Source of the DNA: Glaciecola sp028401415 | GTDB lineage: Bacteria; Pseudomonadota; Gammaproteobacteria; Enterobacterales; Alteromonadaceae | Length of the DNA stretch: 64,000 nt | Assembly: GCF_028401415.2 (NCBI RefSeq) | Contig: NZ_CP171821.2 | Coordinates: 4,030,001-4,094,000 of the forward strand | Direction of reading: 5' to 3' | Part shown: positions 1-8,282 of the stretch, one piece after another | Layout: every line of letters begins with the position of its first letter | Numbering within the stretch: position 1 is the first letter of the stretch | Position numbers and translations under genes: made by a program | Notes under the pieces: generated by a model | The model's input: the letters and a program-made list of their open reading frames with translations, nothing else | What the model was told of the DNA's origin: nothing | Database searches by the model: none

Positions 1-309
1 GGCAATGACTCGCTCATCGTCTTCACTAAATTGGATGCTTTCAACTAAGCCAATATTAACATCTTTATATTTAACGCGTGTCTTTTTGACCTCTAAGCCT
101 TTGGCGTTTTCAAATGATATGGCAATGTTTACGCCGCTATTTTGCCAAGCCTCATAGACTAAACTGAGTGCAATCAGAATAGCGATAATGGGCAAAGCCC
201 AAATTGCTGAGATAGTCGATTTTCTCTTAATGATAGGCGCTGAAGCAGTTTCATCTGCTTGCTCGGTATTACGTTTTTCGTTGTTCTTTTCAGTGTCTGG
301 ATCAGTCAT
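1..309 (-). CDS. pqiB: PqiB, intermembrane transport protein (MCE family), N-terminal part
   Basis: About 100 N-terminal residues are present and the gene continues past the left edge. A polar, charged start (about 30 residues) is followed by one membrane segment near residues 34-54 and then the beginning of an MCE (mammalian cell entry/MlaD) domain, recognisable from the stretch NIAISFENAKGLEVKKTRV. In the PqiB family this protein is anchored in the inner membrane and forms a periplasmic tube of stacked MCE rings carrying lipids between the two membranes. The ATG overlaps the stop of the upstream PqiA half by 8 nt, so the two are probably translationally coupled. Identity as PqiB rather than YebT rests on the adjacent PqiA genes and the single N-terminal helix. 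Confidence 0.9.
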   Translation of the reverse strand, partial: MTDPDTEKNNEKRNTEQADETASAPIIKRKSTISAIWALPIIAILIALSLVYEAWQNSGVNIAISFENAKGLEVKKTRVKYKDVNIGLVESIQFSEDDERVIA

Positions 310-1018
310 TCATAACCTGTTTAGCGCTCTTTGTGGCGCTTGTACCTGTTGCCATTTTATCCCAAATTAGTCGCACGTCGAACTGTTGAGCAGACAGCAT
401 CGTCAGTAATACCACAATTGCGAACGCCTGAACTGCGACACCTGGATGGATAGCGATAATGCCGCTTATTTGCACCAGCGCCACCAGAATTGCGACTACA
501 AACACATCTACCATTGACCATTTGCCAATAAACTCAGTGAGTAAATATAAGTCTGTAAGCTCTTTATATTTCATTGTCTCTCTGACTTTTACACAGTAGC
601 ATAGCCAAGCAATGATCAACATTTTTGCCACTGGGATAATCACGCTGGCGGTAAAAATAACAAAAGCAACAAAGTATGAGCCGTGATCAAGAAAAAGCAG
701 CACGCCACCAATAATTGTCGATCCCTCCTCGCTCCCCAATACGTCGGTTTTCATGATCGGATATATATTGGCAGGAATGTAAAAAAGCATTGCCGTTAGC
801 AATAAGGCTAGTGTTTTTTGAACGCTGTTGGGTCTTCGCAAATACAAACGCTTATTACACAAAGTGCAATGCGAATGTTTGCGAACGTCGGTTAAAGATA
901 AGCATCGCGTGCAGCTAGCAAGCCCTAAATCTGAAGCGCGTTTGTGCGATTGTGAAGGCCTGTTGCCCTGTAAATGTGTCGCCGAGTCATGCACCAGAGA
1001 ACACCTTCTGCGTGTCAT
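302..1018 (-). CDS. pqiA: PqiA-family inner membrane protein, C-terminal half
   Basis: This corresponds to one of the two repeated halves of E. coli PqiA. Near its N-terminus are two CxxC pairs (CTRC and CTLC) forming a zinc-ribbon-like knuckle, followed by about four hydrophobic segments, including the PqiA-typical region around NIYPIMKTD. PqiA proteins sit in the inner membrane and work with PqiB and PqiC in lipid transport and envelope stress resistance. The ATG start gives a 32-nt overlap with the preceding half; a GTG at 994 preceded by AAGG would give an 8-nt overlap and is equally plausible. Which start is used cannot be decided from sequence alone. Confidence 0.9.
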   Translation of the reverse strand: MTRRRCSLVHDSATHLQGNRPSQSHKRASDLGLASCTRCLSLTDVRKHSHCTLCNKRLYLRRPNSVQKTLALLLTAMLFYIPANIYPIMKTDVLGSEEGSTIIGGVLLFLDHGSYFVAFVIFTASVIIPVAKMLIIAWLCYCVKVRETMKYKELTDLYLLTEFIGKWSMVDVFVVAILVALVQISGIIAIHPGVAVQAFAIVVLLTMLSAQQFDVRLIWDKMATGTSATKSAKQVMND

Positions 1019-1631
1019 GTTTATTCATTCTCACCCAAAACCAAAGTTGACGTTTGCTGACAATGTTACTAATTATCGAAAGCAATATGGTAAAAGCAAT
1101 GTAGGACCAAAAAGAAATGCCCAGCACCAGCTCAGCCATTTCAATCAATTTAAACAGAGCGACGAGCATGGCGATCACAAAAACGTCGGCCATAATCCAT
1201 GGTTGTAAGGCTCCTAATAGTTTTGCAAAAAAGACTGTACCGGTTTTGTCAGCGCTGAACATCATTGGGAATAACATCATCAGCAAGCCTGTCAAAAAGA
1301 TGCCTGGCAATACAATTACGCCAGCAAAAACGAGTGTTGCAATTAAGTAATAACCATCTTCTACAAGCACCATAGGTGTTTGCAACAAGATAATGGTATT
1401 GCTTGCTCCGCTTCGCTCCATCGAAAGGAAGGGAAATGATACGGCTAGTCCAAGACAAATGAGCGCGCAGAGTGCATACGCAACCGTCATATCGATAGGG
1501 TAGCGCCTGCCAACAAATTGCGTTGTTCCGCATTGAGGACAACAGAGTTTTTCATTGATGTTGAGTTGGCTAGGGAGCGCAATCAAGGTATCGCAGTCAT
1601 GACAGGCTATGCGCGTGGCTTTTTCATCCAT
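987..1631 (-). CDS. pqiA: PqiA-family inner membrane protein, N-terminal half
   Basis: This 214-residue protein matches the other half of PqiA. It has two CxxC pairs (CHDC near residue 10 and CPQC near residue 32), then four predicted membrane segments and the phrase AVSFPFLSME that lines up with IYPIM in its partner. It is the first gene of a minus-strand operon (two PqiA halves, then PqiB), all overlapping at start and stop codons. In E. coli the two halves are fused in one protein of about 417 residues; here they are separate, which I recall as common in marine gammaproteobacteria. Function is inferred from PqiA: partner of the MCE protein PqiB in lipid trafficking across the envelope. Confidence 0.9.
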   Translation of the reverse strand: MDEKATRIACHDCDTLIALPSQLNINEKLCCPQCGTTQFVGRRYPIDMTVAYALCALICLGLAVSFPFLSMERSGASNTIILLQTPMVLVEDGYYLIATLVFAGVIVLPGIFLTGLLMMLFPMMFSADKTGTVFFAKLLGALQPWIMADVFVIAMLVALFKLIEMAELVLGISFWSYIAFTILLSIISNIVSKRQLWFWVRMNKHDTQKVFSGA

Positions 1632-1892
1632 GACTATTTACGGCCTCATTTAGCGTATAGTGTACATGTGAAAAGTATAACCGATCTTAAGGAGATAGAA
1701 AGCTCAGCATCTACCTGCAAATCGTCAGTGCGATTTTGGATGGAGATTTGATACATATACGTCTATTTTCGCTACTACTAAAAATAATAACAATTTTGTG
1801 GATTCTCATAATGCAGATTAATGGGCTATTTTGCACCTTTAAAGGGTATGCTCTCATTATGAATTAACATTACATTCACATATGGCAAGACG

Positions 1893-2534
1893 ATGAAAAG
1901 ACGTGAAATGCTTTTGGCCAGCGCATCTTTGCTAGGGCTTAGCGCTATGACTCCTGTAATGGCGGCTTTGCTGGCTACAAAGAGCGGCTCTGAACAAAGC
2001 GCCGGTTTCGAGTCAGCTTTTAGCGCGCAAGAACGGGACATGTTAAGTACGATTGTCGATTTACTGATCCCCAAAACCGACACGCCCGGCGCTTTAGAAG
2101 CAAAGGTAGATATCTTTATCGATGAGTTGGTCAGTAACTGGTATGGCTCGCAGGAGCAAGCCTATTTTTTAAAGGGCTTTCGAATACTGAATCATCACTG
2201 TATTTCGTCATTTTCAAAAGGCTTTCTAGATTGCGATAAACAGCACCAGCTTGTCGCGTTAGAAGATGCGCAGCAAAACGCGCTTGGTTCGCTGAGCGAC
2301 GGGAAACTTGGACTGGATACCGAGCGGGTGTCAGCTAACCCCAATGATTGGGCGTTGTGGGGCGATAGACCGCGCGCGGGCGGGGCTTTTTTTGCACAGC
2401 TAAAAGGGCTTACAGTACTTGCCTACTACACATCAGAACTAGGCGCGACGCAGGCACTTATTTATGATCCAGTGCCGGGCAGTCACGATGGAAATTTTGA
2501 TTTTGCGAAAGTGAATAAGCACTTTATTAGTTAA
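1893..2534 (+). CDS. Tat-exported small subunit, gluconate 2-dehydrogenase subunit 3 family
   Basis: This 213-residue protein begins with a twin-arginine signal (KRREMLLASASLLGLSAM) ending around VMAA, so it should be exported folded through the Tat pathway. The mature part has the pattern of the Gluconate_2-dh3 family (FSAQERDMLSTIVDLLIPKTDTPGA, later NDWALWGDRPRAGG and a final LIYDPVPG segment). In this family the small subunit supplies the Tat signal for a large FAD-dependent GMC subunit that has none of its own. That subunit starts 11 nt downstream, so the two form an operon. No cytochrome c subunit is adjacent, so the electron acceptor is unclear. The substrate (a sugar, sugar acid or glycoside) cannot be read from the sequence. 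Confidence 0.88.
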   Translation: MKRREMLLASASLLGLSAMTPVMAALLATKSGSEQSAGFESAFSAQERDMLSTIVDLLIPKTDTPGALEAKVDIFIDELVSNWYGSQEQAYFLKGFRILNHHCISSFSKGFLDCDKQHQLVALEDAQQNALGSLSDGKLGLDTERVSANPNDWALWGDRPRAGGAFFAQLKGLTVLAYYTSELGATQALIYDPVPGSHDGNFDFAKVNKHFIS

Positions 2535-2544
2535 AGGTTAAAGC

Positions 2545-4245
2545 ATGACAAACGACTATGATTATGACGCAATTGTTGTTGGTTCTGGCGCCAGCGGTGG
2601 TTGGGCAGCAAAGGAGTTATGCGAAGCTGGGCTTAAGGTGATGGTATTGGAGCGTGGCGGGCCAATGGAGCACAGCAAGGGCTATGTCACTGAATTTCAA
2701 AAACCGTGGGAACGAGCCCATGACAATGGCGCAAGTGATGCCCGTCGACAACAAGAATACGGGCCTTATGCGAACCACGTCGGCAGTCGAAGCGAGCACT
2801 TTTTCGCTAAGTTCAAAGATGCGCCTTATGTGACCGACAAGCACAGTTCTTTTGTATGGGTGCGTCCAGGTACCGTGGGAGGTAAGTCGCTTACTTGGGG
2901 CCGTCAAGTTTATCGATGGAGCGATTTAGACTTTGAAGCAAATAAAACTGACGGTCACGGCATTGATTGGCCTATTAGATACAAAGATATTGCGCCATGG
3001 TACGAGAGAGTAGAGCGCTATATTGGTGTCTCAGGCTCAAAGGAGAACTTACCTCAGCTGCCTGATAGTGTTTACACGCCAGCGATGTCCTTAAATGCGG
3101 CGGAGCTCTTTGTAAAAGACAAAGTGGAAAAACAGTTCCCCGACAGAAAAATCATTATCGGAAGGGTCGCGAATACAACTGAAGCTAAGCCTGAGCAAGG
3201 CCGAAATAAATGTCAGTTTCGCAATCAATGCAGTACAGGTTGTTCTTTTGCTGCGTATTATTCATCAGTTAGTGTCTCACTACCGGCAGCAGATAGAACC
3301 GGAAATTTAACTATTAGACCGCATTCTGTTGTAAGCGAACTCATTTACGATCACGAAACAAAGCGCGTCTGTGGAGTGCGCATTATTGATGCAAAAAGCA
3401 AAGCGTCTTTTGTGCTTAAATCTAAAATTGTGTTTTTATGTGCTTCGACTATTGCCTCCACCCAGATATTAATGAACTCTAAATCAGAGCATATGCCTAA
3501 AGGCCTTGGCGGGCATTCAGGTGCGCTTGGCCGTTATCTAATGGATCATACTTGGGGCACACGAATTACAGGCCTCGTGCCCGGCCTGGTTGGAAAAATT
3601 GAGCGTGGCCGCAGGCCAAATGGTCTATACATTCCGCGTTTTCGCAACTTGAACGGTCAGCAAGACAAAGATGTCAACTTTTTACGTGGATACAACTTTC
3701 AAGGAGGCGCCAGTAGCGAAAGCTGGTGGCAACGGGCTGCTGCGTCTAGCGCAATCGGCGAGCAGTTCAAACTGGATGTGCAAACTCCTGGACCATGGCG
3801 TTTAGCTTTGTATGGTTTCGCGGAATGCTTGCCTTATCGCGATAATTATATGACTTTGGATGAGGGTCGCAAAGATCCATACGGTATTCCTCAAGTGCAA
3901 TTTCACGCATCTTTCAGAGAAAATGAATTTAATGCTGCTGCAGATATGATAAGACAAGGTGAGGCGATGCTCAAAGCCGCAGGTTTATCCGAGATCAAAA
4001 GCAATTTAGGTGAGATGCGACCTGGCTTAGCCATTCATGAAATGGGAACCGCTCGCATGGGGCATGATTCGTCTAACTCAGTGCTTAACAAATGGAATCA
4101 AGTGCACGATGCGCCAAACGTATTTGTCACAGATGGTGCCTGCATGACTTCTAGCAGTAGCGTTAACCCCACGCTTACGTTTATGGCAATAACGGCAAGA
4201 GCTGCAAATAAGGCGGTTGAGTTACTCAAAGCGAAGCAAATCTAG
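2545..4245 (+). CDS. FAD-dependent GMC-family oxidoreductase, large subunit
   Basis: This 566-residue glucose-methanol-choline oxidoreductase has the Rossmann FAD motif GSGASGG near residues 13-19 and a second FAD segment GGKSLTWGRQ near residue 115. The C-terminal GMC signature region includes IHEMGTARMG and SSVNPTLTFMAITARAA. A Cys-rich stretch (CQFRNQCSTGC, near residue 230) is typical of the membrane-bound dehydrogenase branch (gluconate, sorbitol and glucoside 3-dehydrogenase relatives). It has no signal peptide and would be co-exported with the Tat-dependent small subunit just upstream. It oxidises an alcohol group of an unknown sugar-type substrate and passes electrons to the respiratory chain. 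It ends 2 nt before the convergent hemW with no terminator hairpin between them. Confidence 0.9.
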   Translation: MTNDYDYDAIVVGSGASGGWAAKELCEAGLKVMVLERGGPMEHSKGYVTEFQKPWERAHDNGASDARRQQEYGPYANHVGSRSEHFFAKFKDAPYVTDKHSSFVWVRPGTVGGKSLTWGRQVYRWSDLDFEANKTDGHGIDWPIRYKDIAPWYERVERYIGVSGSKENLPQLPDSVYTPAMSLNAAELFVKDKVEKQFPDRKIIIGRVANTTEAKPEQGRNKCQFRNQCSTGCSFAAYYSSVSVSLPAADRTGNLTIRPHSVVSELIYDHETKRVCGVRIIDAKSKASFVLKSKIVFLCASTIASTQILMNSKSEHMPKGLGGHSGALGRYLMDHTWGTRITGLVPGLVGKIERGRRPNGLYIPRFRNLNGQQDKDVNFLRGYNFQGGASSESWWQRAAASSAIGEQFKLDVQTPGPWRLALYGFAECLPYRDNYMTLDEGRKDPYGIPQVQFHASFRENEFNAAADMIRQGEAMLKAAGLSEIKSNLGEMRPGLAIHEMGTARMGHDSSNSVLNKWNQVHDAPNVFVTDGACMTSSSSVNPTLTFMAITARAANKAVELLKAKQI

Positions 4246-4247
4246 AC

Positions 4248-5393
4248 TCAAACAAACTCACCAAGCAGCGTGTTGAGATACCTGCGGCCTAAATCGGTAA
4301 CTTGCCAATGAGTGCGGGTTTGTGTCACTAAACCTTTGTCGCAAGCGGTGTTTAGGGTTTGCTGGTCTTTGTCACTAAGCTTGGAAAATGTGAGTTTTTC
4401 AAAGTCATCGATTGGGCAGGGCTCAACTAAGCGAAATCGATTCATAAAAAACTCAAAGGCGAGATCGCCTTTTGGGACAACATGTTTTTTGTAGAGATAT
4501 GACCTAGATAAGTCCATATAGCCTTTAGGATGTTTTACCTTTTCTGTTCTTAAAATATGACCAGAATTTAGGTCAGTTATTTTACCGTGGGCACCACAAC
4601 CAATGCCGATGTAATCTCCGTATCGCCAGTAATTGAGATTGTGTTGGCATCGATGCTCGGGCAGCCCGTACCCTGATATTTCGTACTGTTCATAGCCATT
4701 GGCACTAAGCAATGCTTGTCCTTGTTGTTGAATATCCCACAAAATGTCGTCGTCGGGCAGTACTGGAGGTTTGGATGCGAAAGAGGTGTTGGGTTCAATA
4801 GTAAGCTGATACCACGATATATGAGGCGCATCACTTTTCATTGCAGTGCTAAGGTCTTGCATGGCTTGTTCAAGCGTTTGTTTGGGCAGCCCGTGCATAA
4901 TGTCTGCATTGTAAGAATTAAGACCCAAGCGCTTCGCATAGCTCAAGGCATCGCGGGCTTGACGGGTATCATGAATTCGCCCCAAGATACGAAGATGCTC
5001 GGTGTTAAATGATTGTACGCCTACCGATATTCGGTTTATGCCAGCTTGTTTAAAACCTTCAAATTTCTCCGCTTCTACCGTTCCGGGATTTGCTTCCATT
5101 GTAATTTCTGCATTTTCTAATACGGGTACACGCTGCTTGATGCCATTTAGTATTTTTTCAATTCCCGAGGGGCTGAATACGCTTGGGGTGCCACCGCCAA
5201 TAAAAATACTGCCAATGCTTCGCAGCGCACTGTCGTATTTAATCCACTGTAGATCATGCGTTAAATCGTCAAGCAGGTGCGCGATGTACTCATTCTCTGG
5301 GACTCCGCTTTTGATTTGGTGGGAGTTAAAATCACAGTAGGGACACTTTTGCACGCACCAAGGGATATGGATATAAAGAGAGAGAGGAGGCAT
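4248..5393 (-). CDS. hemW: HemW, radical SAM heme chaperone
   Basis: This 381-residue radical SAM protein has the 4Fe-4S motif CVQKCPYC (CxxxCxxC) near residue 12 and a GGGTPS motif near residue 67. Further on, HNLNYW matches the heme-binding HNxxYW motif that separates HemW from true coproporphyrinogen III dehydrogenase HemN. HemW is a cytosolic heme-binding chaperone thought to hand heme to respiratory enzymes. The start is 3 nt after the stop of rdgB, and the rdgB-hemW order is conserved across gammaproteobacteria. The C-terminal HemN_C domain is present and the length is normal. Confidence 0.96.
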   Translation of the reverse strand: MPPLSLYIHIPWCVQKCPYCDFNSHQIKSGVPENEYIAHLLDDLTHDLQWIKYDSALRSIGSIFIGGGTPSVFSPSGIEKILNGIKQRVPVLENAEITMEANPGTVEAEKFEGFKQAGINRISVGVQSFNTEHLRILGRIHDTRQARDALSYAKRLGLNSYNADIMHGLPKQTLEQAMQDLSTAMKSDAPHISWYQLTIEPNTSFASKPPVLPDDDILWDIQQQGQALLSANGYEQYEISGYGLPEHRCQHNLNYWRYGDYIGIGCGAHGKITDLNSGHILRTEKVKHPKGYMDLSRSYLYKKHVVPKGDLAFEFFMNRFRLVEPCPIDDFEKLTFSKLSDKDQQTLNTACDKGLVTQTRTHWQVTDLGRRYLNTLLGEFV

Positions 5394-5396
5394 CGG

Positions 5397-6005
5397 TTAC
5401 AGCGCGCTTGAAACGTGCTGCATAAGCTGAGTAAGCGCTTTTCCTCGATGGCTTTGGGTATTTTTAATTTGTTTATCTAGCTGCGCCACGGTGCATTTGT
5501 GTTCGGGTAAATAGAACACCGGATCGTATCCAAAACCACCTTCTCCCAATGGCTCCTGAGCAATCACGCCATGCCATTCACCCTGACAAATGATGGGCGT
5601 TGGATCGTTGCCGTGGCGCATAAACGCAAGTACACACAAAAATTTAGCGTGTCGATGTTTTTTGCCATTCAATTCGTTGAGCAGTTTTTGATAATTACCC
5701 ACATCATCGCCGTGTTTCCCAGCATAACGGGCGCTGTAAATACCGGGAGCACCATCGAGTGCATCTACTACTAAGCCACTGTCGTCTGCAATAGCCGGTA
5801 AGTTAGTTTCACGAGATGCGTGTTTGGCTTTTAGAATGGCGTTTTCAATAAATGTTGAGCCCGTTTCTGCCACGTCGGACACTAAAAATTCGGATTGTGG
5901 CACAACTTCAATTTTGTATTGCTCGAACAGGGAGGAGAATTCAGCTACTTTGCCCTTGTTGCCCGTAGCTAAAACAATCTGCTGCATGCTCAGGGGTAAA
6001 CTCAT
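5397..6005 (-). CDS. rdgB: RdgB, dITP/XTP pyrophosphatase
   Basis: This 202-residue Ham1/RdgB-family enzyme has the N-terminal substrate loop IVLATGNKGKVAEF, the metal-site stretch PAIADDSGLVVDALDGAPGI, and FGYDPVF with SHRGKAL near the end. It hydrolyses dITP, XTP and related deaminated purine triphosphates to monophosphates, keeping them out of DNA and RNA. The start codon overlaps the end of srmB by 4 nt and hemW follows after 3 nt, so srmB-rdgB-hemW may be cotranscribed. Confidence 0.97.
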   Translation of the reverse strand: MSLPLSMQQIVLATGNKGKVAEFSSLFEQYKIEVVPQSEFLVSDVAETGSTFIENAILKAKHASRETNLPAIADDSGLVVDALDGAPGIYSARYAGKHGDDVGNYQKLLNELNGKKHRHAKFLCVLAFMRHGNDPTPIICQGEWHGVIAQEPLGEGGFGYDPVFYLPEHKCTVAQLDKQIKNTQSHRGKALTQLMQHVSSAL

Positions 6006-7237
6006 CTTTTGTGACGCTTTTTGACTTTAGTTACTGGTGTTTTACGCTTAAGTTTGGTTTTAGATTTGTTTTTTGATTTATTCTTCTTAACTAGCTTTGG
6101 CGCTTTGTGCTTGGGGCGTAAATCATCGATAACACGCGCTTTGAATGCTTCACCTGTGTAGCGTTCAATCTTACCCACCCATTTATAATCATGCGCTTCA
6201 ATTAATGAAATGGCGGTGCCTTTTGCTCCCGCTCTGCCGGTTCTACCAATTCGGTGCACGTATACGTCAGCGCCGCGCGGCATGTCGTAATTGATAACAT
6301 GACTTACGTCAGGAACATCAATACCACGTGCAGCAACATCGGTTGCTAAAAGAATATTTGCCTCACCAGATTTAAACGACGCTAACGCGGCGTTGCGCTT
6401 GTCTTGGGGCATTTCACCTTGCAAATATACCATGTTGTATGCATTGAAGAGTTTGTCTTTCAGTGCATGCAATCGCTCACGTGTTTTGATAAATACGATG
6501 CACGAGTCAATAGTATTATTGAGGTGATATTCCAGTAGCGCATCTTTGTGCGCTAGGTCATCACATAAGTGATACCACTGCTGCGTCTTCGCCTTTTCTT
6601 TACGAGAGGGTGTTGCGTTGAAGATTTTTGGATCATCAAGCAAGTCATTGGCAAAGTTTCTTACGCCACGTCCTTCCAGTGTGGCAGAGAAGAGCATGCT
6701 TTGCTTTCGCCATCTTGCTTCGCCTGCAATTTGATTAACAATAGCTGAAAAACCCATATCAAGCATACGGTCCGCTTCGTCCAAAACAAGAGATTCAATG
6801 TCTCTGCAGTCAAACGTTTCTTTCTCGATGTGTTCAAACAATCGCCCTGGTGTGGCAACCAAAATATCCACTTGTTGCTCTAAGGTTGCTTTGTCGGTGC
6901 CGTAATTAATACCGCCAGTGATCACGCCGCAGGATAAATCGCAGTGTTTAGTGATAGCTTTGGCTTGCTCACATACTTGATTAGCAAGTTCCCGTGTGGG
7001 CACTAAAACTAACGCTCGGGCACTTCCTTGCTGATGTTTGGGGTGATCTAGCAGAAACTGACATACAGGCAACAAAAATGCGGCTGTTTTGCCCGTGCCG
7101 GTGGGGGCACTGGCTAATATATCATGTCCTTCCATGGCATCTGGAATAACAAGACTTTGAATGCTAGTAGGCTGAGTGTAGCCCATGTCAGCGAGTGCAC
7201 GACAAAGCGCGTCATCTAACTCTAGTGATTCAAACAT
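6002..7237 (-). CDS. srmB: SrmB-like DEAD-box ATP-dependent RNA helicase
   Basis: This 411-residue DEAD-box helicase has the Q motif region near residues 5-25, Walker A ASAPTGTGKTA near residue 43, DEAD near residue 152, SAT near residue 185, and the helicase C motifs ARGIDVPDV and HRIGRTGRAGAKG. A basic Lys-rich tail (about 35 residues) follows. The family unwinds RNA duplexes; SrmB assists early 50S ribosome assembly. I prefer SrmB over RhlE or RhlB from the opening FESLELDDALCRALADMGYTQ-type start, the length and the Lys-rich tail, but paralogue assignment needs an alignment. It is the first gene of the srmB-rdgB-hemW group. Confidence 0.88.
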   Translation of the reverse strand: MFESLELDDALCRALADMGYTQPTSIQSLVIPDAMEGHDILASAPTGTGKTAAFLLPVCQFLLDHPKHQQGSARALVLVPTRELANQVCEQAKAITKHCDLSCGVITGGINYGTDKATLEQQVDILVATPGRLFEHIEKETFDCRDIESLVLDEADRMLDMGFSAIVNQIAGEARWRKQSMLFSATLEGRGVRNFANDLLDDPKIFNATPSRKEKAKTQQWYHLCDDLAHKDALLEYHLNNTIDSCIVFIKTRERLHALKDKLFNAYNMVYLQGEMPQDKRNAALASFKSGEANILLATDVAARGIDVPDVSHVINYDMPRGADVYVHRIGRTGRAGAKGTAISLIEAHDYKWVGKIERYTGEAFKARVIDDLRPKHKAPKLVKKNKSKNKSKTKLKRKTPVTKVKKRHKR

Positions 7238-7515
7238 GTGCTTATTCCTCTTGCGGTTGCCATTGATTCAGTCATCAGCAATGGCATAAATGTTTTCAGT
7301 ATTTTGGCGGGGAGTTTACACGAAATTTTGCTTGTATGGATGACAAGATTTACCAGATCATCACTATGCCATCGAGGGTTGGCTGTCCAAAGAGAAACTG
7401 CGCCTTAAATCATCCAAGAGGCTGTGCCCTTGAAACATAGAGACTCGGCACCTTGCGAACTTCATTAAAGCGCTTAGCAATGGCCAAATGCTTGTTCTTG
7501 TTCTAGCGAAGCGTT
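7238..7515. other. Intergenic region between srmB and the DUF3135 gene, no gene seen
   Basis: About 280 bp separate the srmB start from the end of the upstream DUF3135 gene. I see no open frame with a ribosome-binding site, no strong hairpin and no tRNA-like structure. It should hold the srmB promoter on the minus strand, but no hexamer pair stands out. Confidence 0.4.
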
Positions 7516-7899
7516 TTAACGTTTAAACTTAAGGATTTTAGCACTCGACGCATTAGATGAGACTTCGCCAATGGCGCGTTTATCCTCAGAATTATCTGGA
7601 ACCTGCGTGATAATATTTGCGTTTTTGCCGGCCAGGTGATTAAGGTGAACACGCATTTTATTAAAAGAGTCGTGCATCATTTTGGTCACCTCCAAACACG
7701 AAACAAATGGCTTGTGCTTATTTGCTTCTCGCTTCGCATCAATTTGGAATTGTAGGCCTCGAAGGCGTTTTTGAGATTTTTTCGAGGCCTTCTGTAACGC
7801 TTGCTCGATTAGTTGTTTGCGCATTTCTTCAAACTCTTCAGGGGAAGAGTTGTGTAGCTCTTTCATACGATCGAAATCAAAATCTAACTCCGTAGACAT
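7516..7899 (-). CDS. DUF3135 family protein, unknown function
   Basis: This 127-residue cytoplasmic protein is charged and helical, with the pattern I associate with DUF3135: an N-terminal FDFDRMKELHNSSPEEFEEMR segment, then QKRLRGLQFQIDAKRE and a C-terminal CLEVTKMMHDSF helix. It has no signal peptide or membrane segment. The chosen ATG at 7899 is preceded by GGAGAGG at good spacing; an ATG 12 nt earlier lies inside that ribosome-binding site and is unlikely to be used. Function is unknown. Confidence 0.8.
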   Translation of the reverse strand: MSTELDFDFDRMKELHNSSPEEFEEMRKQLIEQALQKASKKSQKRLRGLQFQIDAKREANKHKPFVSCLEVTKMMHDSFNKMRVHLNHLAGKNANIITQVPDNSEDKRAIGEVSSNASSAKILKFKR

Positions 7900-8069
7900 A
7901 TACCTCTCCATTACATCTCAATTTGCACTCAACTCATTGCAATGTACAAGTTTGCAGGAAATATGCCTAAATATATCTTTATGTTTATCAAAAGCTTACT
8001 ACTTCCTCGCAGTGTGCACCTGTGAAAGTGTAAATAAAGTTGACACCGGCCATCGCTTTTTGTTCTGTG

Positions 8070-8181
8070 TTAATTAACCTCAACTCGGGATAAGCGACAG
8101 CGCCAAGTAGTGCTAGTTTAATAAATACATAGTTAAAATAAGCATTTGCACTATCGCTTATCCCGAGTTGAGGTTAATTAA
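8070..8181. repeat. 112-bp inverted-repeat element (REPIN/MITE-like), copy A
   Basis: Positions 8070-8097 and 8154-8181 are a perfect 28-bp inverted repeat containing CCTCAACTCGGGATAAG and its complement, both bordered outside by TTAATTAA. The arms continue imperfectly inward for about six more bases, and an AT-rich core of about 56 bp lies between. The left part resembles the hairpin at 53702-53753 (shared CTCAACT.GGGATAAGC.ACAGCGCCAAGT), so this is a dispersed repeat family. It contains no open frame. The arrangement, two short repeat units facing each other, resembles a REPIN or non-autonomous element. It is the only structured sequence in the gap of about 380 bp between cca and the DUF3135 gene. 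Confidence 0.85.
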
Positions 8182-8282
8182 AACAACAACCGGGTTCGAG
8201 CTTGGCTTGTAAGATACTCAGAAGATATTCCAAAGGCAGTTTTCCTTAAGGTGTAGGATTTTAGGTGTGAAGCAATACCAAA

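Noticed and set aside
1518..1751. Open frame on the plus strand over the pqiA start and upstream region
   Set aside because: It is mostly antisense to the well-supported PqiA N-terminal half and has no ribosome-binding site or family resemblance.
8190..8215. GGTTCGAG-like sequence resembling a tRNA T-loop
   Set aside because: No acceptor stem, anticodon arm or CCA-side pairing could be built around it.
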